Assembly: GCA_963830455.1 (NCBI GenBank)
Contig: CAWHMT010000007.1
Coordinates: 239,692 to 303,691, forward strand
DNA from: 20CM-2-65-7 sp963830455
GTDB taxonomy: Bacteria > Gemmatimonadota > Gemmatimonadetes > Gemmatimonadales > GWC2-71-9
Direction: 5' to 3'
DNA: 64,000 nucleotides
Made by a program: the position numbers and the translations under genes. Positions 45,886-53,942 of this stretch are shown piece by piece. Positions within the stretch are counted from its first letter, which is position 1, and each line of letters begins with the position of its first letter. The notes beneath the pieces are model-generated. The model was not told the DNA's origin. It made no database searches and was given only the letters and a program-made list of their open reading frames with translations.

Positions 45886-46200
45886 TTACTGTGGGCCGCT
45901 GAACTCGTCCGCCGGTCGACGATCCATCCTTGCAAGCACCTTGTCGACAACGAACACCAGCAGCTCATACACACCGAGTGCGACCACAACCATCAACACG
46001 CCGACGACAATCGCCACACCCATCGGCATGTCCGAGGAGACGAGCTTCTCCTTGTGGCTCTCGAAATCGGCGATGTACTGCTTGAGCGTCAGATCACGTC
46101 CCGTGGCGGCGTCTTTGGCGAGGCTCTTCCCGACCCCGTAACCGGTCGCGATGCCCAGCAGGATGACGACGATCAGCCGGGCGATGAGCGTTCGTGCCAT
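45886..46200 (-). CDS. Small two-helix membrane protein
   Basis: 104 residues with membrane segments LIARLIVVILLGIATGYGVG and AIVVGVLMVVVALGVYELLVFVV, and a short loop of charged residues. No family recognised. The ATG choice drops an upstream in-frame extension that belongs to the antisense of the next gene. Confidence 0.65.
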   Translation of the reverse strand: MARTLIARLIVVILLGIATGYGVGKSLAKDAATGRDLTLKQYIADFESHKEKLVSSDMPMGVAIVVGVLMVVVALGVYELLVFVVDKVLARMDRRPADEFSGPQ

Positions 46201-46211
46201 GCGGTCCTCCT

Positions 46212-47606
46212 TCAGAATCCGTATCCCTCGACACCCGCCGCACGCCAGTCGCGCGTGTAGTAGACCGAGACCAGCGTCCCGCTCCCCGACGGCCGGACCG
46301 AGCGGGCATGACACACGTACACGATCGTCGCGCCGAGGTATGAAAAACCCGCTGCTGGTTGGTCGCAACCCGCGAACGTCCATTGCCGGTTCGGTCCAAC
46401 CAGACCGCTGAACCAGTCAGTGAGATCGCGACTGAGGAATCTGCGGAATCGCGGCGTAATCGCGGCGCTGTCGGGCTGCCCGACGATGGCGCGCAGCAAT
46501 TGCTCGGGCAGCGCCGGGGGGGGGGGCCGAGCGCCTGCCCGTGGCGCCATGAGATGAGGCGCCTCCAGCTGTGGATCGAGCAGCCCCGCAACGCCGTACG
46601 CAATCGCCCCCACCTGCGCCTCGGCGAGATTCGCGAGCACGATCACCGTGAGCCCCGACTTCGGATAGCGCGCGATGACGGTTTTGAACCCCTGCCAGCT
46701 GCCGGTGTGCGCGATGCGCGCCTGACTCCGCTGTGGCGCGAGATACCAGCCGAACCCATACGGATAGGTCGCCCCGTCCGCCAGCCGCACCGCGGTCCAC
46801 GCCGTATCGAGCGCGCGCGCGCTCGGCACGCGGCGGTGGTTCAAGGCGAGCGCCCAGCGCGTCAGATCGCGCACGGTGAAGTACAGCGCGCCGTCCGCCG
46901 TCGTATTGAGGGTCGGCGCGACCCATTCCTGGTTCTTCAGTTCACCGTTCTCCAGGCGATATCCCGCGGCGCGGTTCGGCACGATGTCCGCCTCGGAGAT
47001 GACGCGGGAGTCCTTCATGCCGAGTGGCCGGAAGACCGAATCACGCAGCAGATCGCCGTAGAACTGGCCGCTGACGCGGCGGATCAGCGCGCCGAGCAGC
47101 AGATACCCGGTGTTGCTGTAGCTCCAGCGCTCGCCGGGCTGGAAGTCGAGTGGGCGTGACGCCGCGAATTTCACCAGCTCGTCCTCGGTGTAGTCCTTGC
47201 GATAGTCGAACGTGGAATCCGTGTATTCGGCGATCCCCGCCGTATGCGTCAGGAGCCGGCGCACCGTGACGCCACGCCACACCACCGCCCCTTCCGGAAA
47301 CCAGCGGGCAATCGAATCGTCGAGCCGGAGCCGCCCCTGCTCGACGAGCATCTCGACGAGCGCGGCGGTGAACTGCTTCCCCATCGAACCGGACTGGTAC
47401 ACGGTGCTGTCGGATGCCCTCACCCCCAGCTCGACGTTCGCGAAGCCATAGCCCCGGGCGAGCAACACGCTGTCCCCGCGCAACACCGCCACTGACAGCC
47501 CGGGAATCCGCTGGCGCGCGAGCTCCGCCTCCACGAAGCGGTTGATGACCGCCGTGTCGGCACCTTGGATGGCAAGGACGGTGGACAGGAGGAGCGCGTA
47601 GCTCAT
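46212..47606 (-). CDS. Exported serine hydrolase, beta-lactamase/class C PBP family
   Basis: 464 residues with a signal peptide (SYALLLSTVLAIQGADT). SxxK is in YQSGSMGKQF, YxN in RWSYSNTGYLL, and the third motif is HTGSWQGF. RLLTHTAGI is also typical. It may be a D-Ala-peptidase, esterase or peptidase; the Pro-rich stretch (PPPPAL) at about residue 360 links to a C-terminal domain. The ATG overlaps the mutase stop. Confidence 0.88.
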   Translation of the reverse strand: MSYALLLSTVLAIQGADTAVINRFVEAELARQRIPGLSVAVLRGDSVLLARGYGFANVELGVRASDSTVYQSGSMGKQFTAALVEMLVEQGRLRLDDSIARWFPEGAVVWRGVTVRRLLTHTAGIAEYTDSTFDYRKDYTEDELVKFAASRPLDFQPGERWSYSNTGYLLLGALIRRVSGQFYGDLLRDSVFRPLGMKDSRVISEADIVPNRAAGYRLENGELKNQEWVAPTLNTTADGALYFTVRDLTRWALALNHRRVPSARALDTAWTAVRLADGATYPYGFGWYLAPQRSQARIAHTGSWQGFKTVIARYPKSGLTVIVLANLAEAQVGAIAYGVAGLLDPQLEAPHLMAPRAGARPPPPALPEQLLRAIVGQPDSAAITPRFRRFLSRDLTDWFSGLVGPNRQWTFAGCDQPAAGFSYLGATIVYVCHARSVRPSGSGTLVSVYYTRDWRAAGVEGYGF

Positions 47607-49129
47607 GTGGTGTCGTGGACGCCCCACACGCCGCGCAGCACGTCACTGATTTCGCCGAGTGTGGCGCGCGCGCGCACGGCGTCCAGGATCGGCTCCATCA
47701 ACGGCGCGTCGGATTGGCGTGCGACCGCCTCGAGGGCCGCCAGTATGCTCTTCACCCGTCCCCCGTCCCGCGTCCCCCGTAACTTCGCAAGACGTTCGCG
47801 CTGCATCTCGGCCAGCTTTGAGTAGTCCGGGGCCGGAATGGGTGGGACCGGCTCACCCGTGACGTACTCGTTCACGCCGACGACCACCTGCTTTCCTTCT
47901 TCTATCTCAAGCTGCTGCTCGTAGGCACTGCGGGCGATCGCTTCCTGGAAGTACCCACGCTCGATCGCCTGCACAGAACCTCCACGCGCCTCCACCTCCT
48001 CCACCAACGCTCGAGCCCCGGTCTCGAGCTTGTCCGTGAGCCCCTCTACGTACCAGCTGCCACCCAGCGGATCGACGACCTCCGGCACCCCGGTTTCGTG
48101 CGCCAACAGCTGCTGGGTTCGGAGGGCCAGGGTCGCACTGCGCTCCGTGGGGAGCGCCAGGGCTTCATCATACGAGTTCGTGTGCAGCGACTGCGTCCCG
48201 CCGAGCACGGCCGCCATGGCCTGAATCGCCACGCGGACGACGTTGTTGAGCGGCTGCTGCGCGGTGAGCGTCGCGCCACCGGTCTGCGTGTGAAACCGCA
48301 GGCGCGCCGCCGCGTCCCCCGCGTTGAATTTCTCCTTCATCAGACGCGCCCACAGCCGCCGCGCCGCCCGGAACTTGGCGATCTCTTCGAACAGATCGGT
48401 ATAGGCCGCGAAGAAGAAGGACAGCCTGGGTCCCACCTCATCCACCGAAATGCCGACGGACGACGCCCGACGCACATATTCGAGGGCGTTGGCGAACGTA
48501 AACGCGATTTCCTGTACGGCGCTCGCGCCCGCCTCGCGCATGTGATAACCGGAGATCGAGATGGGGTTGAAGCTCATCTTGCGGCGCGAGGTGAATCGGA
48601 AGACATCGGTCACCAACCGGAGCGACGGCCCGGGCGGATAGATGTACGTGCCGCGCGCGATGTACTCCTTGAGAATGTCGTTCTGCAGCGTCCCCTGCAG
48701 CTTTGCGAGCGGCACGCCCTGCTCTTCTCCCACCGCGATGTACATCGCGAGCAGAATCGGGGCCGTGGCGTTGATCGTCATGGACGTCGACACGCGGTCG
48801 AGCGGGATGCCGTGGAACAGCCGTTCCAGATCCTCCACGCTGTCGATCGCCACGCCCGCCCGTCCCACCTCCCCCGCGGCCATGCGATGGTCGGAGTCGT
48901 AGCCCATCTGCGTGGGCAAATCGAACGCCACCGACAACCCGGTCTGACCGGCGTCCAGCAAATGCCGGAAGCGCGCGTTGGTTTCTTCCGCCGTGCCGAA
49001 GCCCGCATACTGGCGCATCGTCCACAGCTTGCCGCGATACATCGTGGGATAGATGCCGCGCGTGTACGGCGGCTCGCCGGGAGCGCTGACGTCCGAGAGC
49101 GGACGCGGTTCCCAGTCGGGGGGGGGCAT
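47603..49129 (-). CDS. Methylmalonyl-CoA mutase-type large (catalytic) chain
   Basis: 508 residues, the (beta/alpha)8 substrate domain only. TMRQYAGFGTAEETNARFRHLL, FDLPTQMGYDSDH and SISGYHMREAGASAVQEIAFT are family marks. There is no C-terminal cobalamin-binding domain, so a separate small subunit is needed, as in archaeal-type mutases. Isobutyryl- or ethylmalonyl-CoA mutases look alike, so the exact acyl-CoA is open. The ATG overlaps the fbp stop (TGATG). A repeat-like CGTCCCCCGTCCC stretch lies near the C-terminal linker. Confidence 0.85.
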   Translation of the reverse strand: MPPPDWEPRPLSDVSAPGEPPYTRGIYPTMYRGKLWTMRQYAGFGTAEETNARFRHLLDAGQTGLSVAFDLPTQMGYDSDHRMAAGEVGRAGVAIDSVEDLERLFHGIPLDRVSTSMTINATAPILLAMYIAVGEEQGVPLAKLQGTLQNDILKEYIARGTYIYPPGPSLRLVTDVFRFTSRRKMSFNPISISGYHMREAGASAVQEIAFTFANALEYVRRASSVGISVDEVGPRLSFFFAAYTDLFEEIAKFRAARRLWARLMKEKFNAGDAAARLRFHTQTGGATLTAQQPLNNVVRVAIQAMAAVLGGTQSLHTNSYDEALALPTERSATLALRTQQLLAHETGVPEVVDPLGGSWYVEGLTDKLETGARALVEEVEARGGSVQAIERGYFQEAIARSAYEQQLEIEEGKQVVVGVNEYVTGEPVPPIPAPDYSKLAEMQRERLAKLRGTRDGGRVKSILAALEAVARQSDAPLMEPILDAVRARATLGEISDVLRGVWGVHDTT

Positions 49130-50154
49130 CACGACTCCGCGATCACCGAGCGGGCGAAGTCGACGTCGCGCTTGGACCCGATGATCAACGGCGTGCGCTG
49201 GTGCAGCTCGTTCGGGGTGATGTCGAGAATGTCGGTCGCGCCGTCGATCGCCGCGCCGCCCGCCTGCTCCACCACGAACGCGAGCGGCGCCGCCTCGTAC
49301 AGCAGCCGCAGCTTGCCGTGAGGCGAGTTCGTGTCGGCCGGATAGAGAAAGACGCCGCCCGACATCATGTTGCGATGAATATCGGCGACGAGCGAGCCGA
49401 TGTAGCGCGCGTTCTTCGCTTCGACTCGGCCCGCGTCCCCGTTCTTGAACGCCGCGACCGCGCGTTGAATCCCCGGCGCCCACTTGTTCCAGTGACTCTC
49501 GTTCACGCTGTAGTACTGCCCCACCTCGGGGCAGCGAATGTTCGGATGCGAGAGCAGGAATTCGCCGATGGTCGGGTCGAGCGTAAAGCCGTGCACACCC
49601 TGCCCGGTCGTGTAGACCAGCATCGTGCTCGACCCGTACAGGATGTACCCCGCGGCGATCTGCGCCCGGCCCTTTTGCAGACAGTCGGCGAGCGTCCCGG
49701 GCCCGCGCTTGGTCGCTCGGCGACGATGAATCGAGAAGATCGTCCCGATGGAGACGTTGACCCCGATGTTGCTCGAGCCGTCGAGCGGATCGTACAGCAG
49801 CACGTATTTCCCGCTGCGGCGATCGTCGCGCACCGCCACCGGAATCGGGTGCTCTTCCTCTTCCGACGCCACGATGCACACCCGCCCCGTGTGCTCCACA
49901 CTGTGGCGCACGGTGTCGTGGGCGAACACATCGAGCTTCTGTTGCACCTCGCCCTGCACGTTGACCGCGCCGAATTCGCCGAGAATATCGGTCAGCCCGG
50001 CGCGGCGCACCTGACGGGAGATGATCTTGGCGGCGAGGCACAGATCGTACAGCAGGTTCGACAGCTCCCCCGTGGCCTCGGGGTGCAGTCGCTCCTGCTC
50101 CATGATGAAGCGTTCAATCGTGATGACGGACGTCGGTGATTGCGAGCGTGCCAT
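49129..50154 (-). CDS. fbp: Class I fructose-1,6-bisphosphatase
   Basis: 341 residues. RFIMEQERLHPEATGELSNL at the N-terminus, VASEEEEHPIPV, VLLYDPLDGSSNIGVNVSIGTIFSI (metal site), VYTTGQGVHGFTLDP, and GGVFLYPADTNSPHGKLR are all present. It is the key enzyme of gluconeogenesis. The start MARSQSPTSVITIERF extends to the usual N-terminus and overlaps the comEC 3' end by about 40 bp. Confidence 0.95.
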   Translation of the reverse strand: MARSQSPTSVITIERFIMEQERLHPEATGELSNLLYDLCLAAKIISRQVRRAGLTDILGEFGAVNVQGEVQQKLDVFAHDTVRHSVEHTGRVCIVASEEEEHPIPVAVRDDRRSGKYVLLYDPLDGSSNIGVNVSIGTIFSIHRRRATKRGPGTLADCLQKGRAQIAAGYILYGSSTMLVYTTGQGVHGFTLDPTIGEFLLSHPNIRCPEVGQYYSVNESHWNKWAPGIQRAVAAFKNGDAGRVEAKNARYIGSLVADIHRNMMSGGVFLYPADTNSPHGKLRLLYEAAPLAFVVEQAGGAAIDGATDILDITPNELHQRTPLIIGSKRDVDFARSVIAES

Positions 50155-52345
50155 GACTCGAGACGGTGAGGGTGATCGTGCCCCGCTCGTCGGTGCGAAA
50201 CACGGTGACGCCATGCGCCCGGAGCCGCGCCAGTGTTTCCGTCGCGGGATGCCCGTAGCGATTCTTCGCCCCGACACTGATGACCGCGTCGACGGGTTGC
50301 AGCTCATCGAGCCACCGGTCCGATGTCGCACCCCGTGACCCGTGATGTCCCACCTTCAGCAGCGACACCCGGCCGATGCGTCCGGCGAGATGCGTCTCGG
50401 TCGGCAGCCCCGCATCCCCGGCGAACAATAGCCGCACCGACCCATAGCGCACGAGCAGCACGACAGATACTTCATTAATGTCGCTCTGCGTCGCGACCCA
50501 GCCCGAATCGGGGCTCAACACCTCGATCGTGACACCGTCCAGCTCCAGCCGGTCCCCGCTCCTGGCCGGACGCCACTGCGCGCCATCCGCCTCGACCGCG
50601 CCCAGGAAGCCGAGATACCCGGCGTCGGGCACCGCCTGCCCGGGCTCCAGCACGTAGGCGGGGTCGAACGCCTCCAGCACCGCGGGCAGGCCGCCGTAGT
50701 GGTCGAGGTGCGCGTGCGTCGCGACGATCGCCGCGAGCCGCGCGCCGCCGTAGCGTCGCATGAACGGCACCACCACGCGCCGGCCCGCGTCTCCCTGCGG
50801 TCCTCGCGGGCCACCGTCGATCAGCACCCATCGCCCAGCCGGGCTGCGCAACAAGGCGGCGTCGCCCTGACCAACGTCCAGGAAATGTACGGTTAGACAA
50901 TCACAGGCAGAAAGGCGTGAAAAGGCGTGGAAAAGCGTGGTCCACGAGATCAGCACGGCCACGAACGCGACCCGCGCCGCAATGAGCCAGCGCCGGCGCG
51001 GCGCATTCCACAGCCACCACGCGAGTGCGAGCACGCCGATCCACACCGCCGCCGCACGCCAGCCCGCGATCATGATGAAATGCCCGCCTGGCAGGGCGGC
51101 GGCGGTCTTCGCGACGACATCGAGCAGTGCGAGACACAGCCCTGCACCGGCCGCGAGCCAGCTCGAGCACAGCAGCAGCGCGACCATCAATCCGGGAACC
51201 GCGAGCCCCGCCAGCGGAATGGCGGCGAGATTCGCGAGCACACCGATCGGGGCGACGGTACCGAAGGCGTACGCGGTGATCGGGGCCGTCACCAGCGTGG
51301 CAGCGGTCGCGGGCGCCAGCACCCGCACCAGTTTTGGATACCGCTCGGTGGCGCGGCCGGCCCAGATGACCGCCGCGACCGCCGCGACCGACAGCCAGGC
51401 ACCGATCGACTGCGCCGCCCACGGATCCGCGAGGAGCACGCACCACACCGTGAGCGCGACCACGCCCCGTGGAGCTGCGACGCGCTGGCGCAGCTTGGCG
51501 ACGTCGAGCAGCGCCAGCATGGCGGCCGACCGCGTGGCGGGCGCGGGAAACCCGAGCAGCCAGACGTAGGCGACCATGACGAGCGTGCCGGCGGCGAACC
51601 GAGTCCGCCTCCCGAGTCGCAGTCGGACGAGCAGCACGTTGAGCCAGGCCGCGAAGAACGCGACATGCAATCCCGAGATAGACAGCAGATGCGCGAGACC
51701 GGAGCGCGTGTAGCGCTCGCGCAGCTCCGCATCGAGGTCCGTACGGCGCGAGATCACGAGCGCGTCGACCAGCGGCGCGCGCGTTCCGAACAACCTGCGG
51801 CTCCGCTCAGCGATGCGATCGCGCAGGGCGCCGCGCCCGCGCGGCGTGGCGTCCAACTGGCGCACGCGCCGCGCGACCAGGATGCCACGGTTCGCGTCAC
51901 CGAGGAACCGTCCCGCCACGACCCAGGTCGTGCCGCCGCGCGCCGCGTGGCCGGCCGGCCAGCGGATCGTGAGCGAGCCGCCACACCGGCCCGTGCGTAC
52001 GGCACCTTCGGTGACTCCCCCGGCCGCTGCAACGGGATCGGTGAGTTCGACAATCACGGAGCGGGTGGGGGGGTTGTTAACCCCGGGCTGCCAGCCCGGG
52101 GTTGACGAACCCTGGCGAATCCACACCCCCGCACACGACGCGCCCTGTTCGCGGACCGCCGCCCCGCCCCACACGGCTCCCGCGACCAGCATGATGCCGA
52201 GGGCCGCACCCAGCGGCGCGCGACGAAATACCAGCAGGGCCCCCACCAACACGCACCACGCGCTGACGCGCAGGTCTCCGCCGCTCAACGCCATGATGAG
52301 GCCGGCGCCGAAGGCTATGGTGAGGGAAAGGATCGGCGGCCGCAC
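50114..52345 (-). CDS. comEC: DNA uptake channel protein ComEC/Rec2
   Basis: 743 residues. The N-terminal DUF4131-type region with membrane segments is followed by the Competence domain (LLSISGLHVAFFAAWLNVLL, GFPAPATRSAAMLALLDVAKL), then a C-terminal metallo-beta-lactamase-like domain with FLDVGQGDAALLRSPAG, THAHLDHYGG and LLFAGDAGLPTE. It moves single-stranded DNA across the inner membrane. In the N-terminal region an inserted palindromic element encodes TPGWQPGVN. The GTG start is preceded by AAGGG. ComFB lies directly upstream. Confidence 0.95.
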   Translation of the reverse strand: MRPPILSLTIAFGAGLIMALSGGDLRVSAWCVLVGALLVFRRAPLGAALGIMLVAGAVWGGAAVREQGASCAGVWIRQGSSTPGWQPGVNNPPTRSVIVELTDPVAAAGGVTEGAVRTGRCGGSLTIRWPAGHAARGGTTWVVAGRFLGDANRGILVARRVRQLDATPRGRGALRDRIAERSRRLFGTRAPLVDALVISRRTDLDAELRERYTRSGLAHLLSISGLHVAFFAAWLNVLLVRLRLGRRTRFAAGTLVMVAYVWLLGFPAPATRSAAMLALLDVAKLRQRVAAPRGVVALTVWCVLLADPWAAQSIGAWLSVAAVAAVIWAGRATERYPKLVRVLAPATAATLVTAPITAYAFGTVAPIGVLANLAAIPLAGLAVPGLMVALLLCSSWLAAGAGLCLALLDVVAKTAAALPGGHFIMIAGWRAAAVWIGVLALAWWLWNAPRRRWLIAARVAFVAVLISWTTLFHAFSRLSACDCLTVHFLDVGQGDAALLRSPAGRWVLIDGGPRGPQGDAGRRVVVPFMRRYGGARLAAIVATHAHLDHYGGLPAVLEAFDPAYVLEPGQAVPDAGYLGFLGAVEADGAQWRPARSGDRLELDGVTIEVLSPDSGWVATQSDINEVSVVLLVRYGSVRLLFAGDAGLPTETHLAGRIGRVSLLKVGHHGSRGATSDRWLDELQPVDAVISVGAKNRYGHPATETLARLRAHGVTVFRTDERGTITLTVSSHGTLAITDVRHHD
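52070..52115. repeat. 46-bp palindromic element inside comEC
   Basis: The left arm is GTTAACCCCGGGCT, the loop GCC, and the right arm matches with one mismatch. A 46-bp stretch aligns without gaps to one inside mtaB (54591-54636), with five differences, two of which are a compensatory stem pair. In both genes the same strand and frame are used, giving TPGWQPGVN. Confidence 0.93.
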
Positions 52346-52360
52346 GGGGCCGCCCTTAGG

Positions 52361-52645
52361 CTAGAGCTGGCTGGGCTTGGCGCCGCAGCGCGGCGCGGCC
52401 GCGACTCTCCGGAAGCCGTCGAGCAGCGCCACGTCGAGCCTGGCCTTCTCCTGGTCGCTCGCGAGTCTCAACTCGGTGAGAATCTCGCCCTGGCGCGTGG
52501 AGACATAGTACGGCGTGAGGCGATTGAGCGCGTAGATGAGCACGTCGCTCTGGCAGGTGTCGCAGCCGCAGAATTTCGGGAACGTGTTGCGCAGGTCGCG
52601 ATACTCGCGCTGCGCGACCTCCATCGCGACATTCGTTACCGCCAT
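52361..52645 (-). CDS. ComFB-family late competence protein
   Basis: 94 residues. YRDLRNTFPKFCGCDTCQSD and VLIYALNRLTPYYVSTRQGE match the ComFB family, which is found near competence and type IV pilus genes. The Cys pair CGCDTC is the conserved metal-binding candidate. The ATG overlaps the miaB 3' end by about 10 bp. Its place just upstream of comEC supports a role in DNA uptake or its control. Confidence 0.85.
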   Translation of the reverse strand: MAVTNVAMEVAQREYRDLRNTFPKFCGCDTCQSDVLIYALNRLTPYYVSTRQGEILTELRLASDQEKARLDVALLDGFRRVAAAPRCGAKPSQL

Positions 52646-53940
52646 GCGGCCTCCAGCGGCCACGCGGTGAATGTGGACCCCGTCGTCCCCGTAAAACGCA
52701 CCTGTCTGTACGTCCCGATCCAGTCCGCGGGGCCTTCCAGGAGCGCGATCTTGTTGGTGCGCGTGCGCGCCTGCAACAGTTCACCCCGCTTGGCGCGACC
52801 TTCGACCAGCACTTCCTGCGTCGAACCCACGAGGCCCATGTTCTTGCGCCGGGCGACGCGCCGGACCGCGCTGATGAGCCGGCCGATGCGCTCGGTCTTG
52901 ATCTCCTCCGCCACGTGGTCCTTGATCCGGACCGCGGGCGTCCCCTCGCGCACCGAATACTTGAACGTGTAGGCGTCGTCGAACTCCACGTCTTCGACCA
53001 GGGACAGCGTCTCCTGGAAGTCCGCTTCGGTCTCGCCCGGGAATCCCACGATGATGTCGGTGGAGAGAGCGATGCCCGGCACGGCGGCGCGCAGGGCCGC
53101 CACGACCTCGAGGTACCGCTCGCGATCGTAGCGCCGCAACATGCGCTTGAGCGTGCGCGAGCTGCCGCTCTGCACGGGCAGATGCACGTGCTCGCAGACG
53201 GCCGGCGTTTCCGCCATCGCCGCGAGCACGGCGGGCGTGAAGTCGGTGGGATACGGCGACGTGAATCGTACGCGCCGGATACCCGCCACGGCCCCGACGG
53301 CGCGCAGCAGTGCGGCGAAATCGTGCTCGCCGTCGTGGTAACTGTTGACGGTCTGGCCAAGCAGCGTGACCTCGGTCGTGCCGTCGACGGCGAGGCGCGT
53401 TACCTCGGCGACGACGTCGGCCAATTTGCGGCTGCGCTCCGGGCCCCGCGTCATCGGAACGATGCAGAACGTGCACCGATAATCGCAGCCCCGTTGCACG
53501 GTCACGAACGCCGAGATCGCGTTGGCGCGCACGGGGGGCACGTCCTCGTAGTGTTCCCACTCCTTGAACGTGACTTCGGCGGCGCGCTGGCCGTCGCGCG
53601 CGCGCGCGATCAGCTCGGGCAGCCCGCGGTACCCGTCGGGGCCGATCACCAGGTCGACCTGAGGGACGCGCTCGAGCAGTTTGGGACCGAGCCGCTGCGC
53701 CATGCAACCCACGACGCCCAGCACGTCGCCTGGCCGTTTGTAGCGTTTGAGCTCGCCCATGCGGCCGAGCACCCGTTGCTCCGCATGGTCCCGGACCGCG
53801 CAGGTGTTCACGAGCAGCACGTCGGCTTCGGCGGGATCTTCGGTGCGCAGGTATCCCTCGCGCCCCAGGACTCCGAACATCAGCTCGGAATCCGAGACGT
53901 TCATCTGGCAGCCGTAGGTCTCGATGTAGACGCGGGGCAT
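52636..53940 (-). CDS. miaB: tRNA-2-methylthio-N6-isopentenyladenosine synthase MiaB
   Basis: 434 residues. The N-terminal MTTase domain has ETYGCQMNVSDSELM, NTCAVRDHAEQRV and GCMAQRLG (cluster Cys). The radical SAM motif is RGCDYRCTFCIVP, followed by GFPGETEADFQET and a C-terminal TRAM domain. It adds the methylthio group to i6A37 of tRNA. The ATG is 2 bp after the mtaB stop. A paralogue, mtaB, lies next to it. Confidence 0.95.
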   Translation of the reverse strand: MPRVYIETYGCQMNVSDSELMFGVLGREGYLRTEDPAEADVLLVNTCAVRDHAEQRVLGRMGELKRYKRPGDVLGVVGCMAQRLGPKLLERVPQVDLVIGPDGYRGLPELIARARDGQRAAEVTFKEWEHYEDVPPVRANAISAFVTVQRGCDYRCTFCIVPMTRGPERSRKLADVVAEVTRLAVDGTTEVTLLGQTVNSYHDGEHDFAALLRAVGAVAGIRRVRFTSPYPTDFTPAVLAAMAETPAVCEHVHLPVQSGSSRTLKRMLRRYDRERYLEVVAALRAAVPGIALSTDIIVGFPGETEADFQETLSLVEDVEFDDAYTFKYSVREGTPAVRIKDHVAEEIKTERIGRLISAVRRVARRKNMGLVGSTQEVLVEGRAKRGELLQARTRTNKIALLEGPADWIGTYRQVRFTGTTGSTFTAWPLEAAWR

Positions 53941-53942
53941 CG

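Noticed and set aside
47603..50041. A longer mutase reading of about 812 codons
   Set aside because: The part upstream of 49129 is the antiphase reading of fbp on the same strand; the ATG overlapping the fbp stop gives the normal mutase N-terminus.
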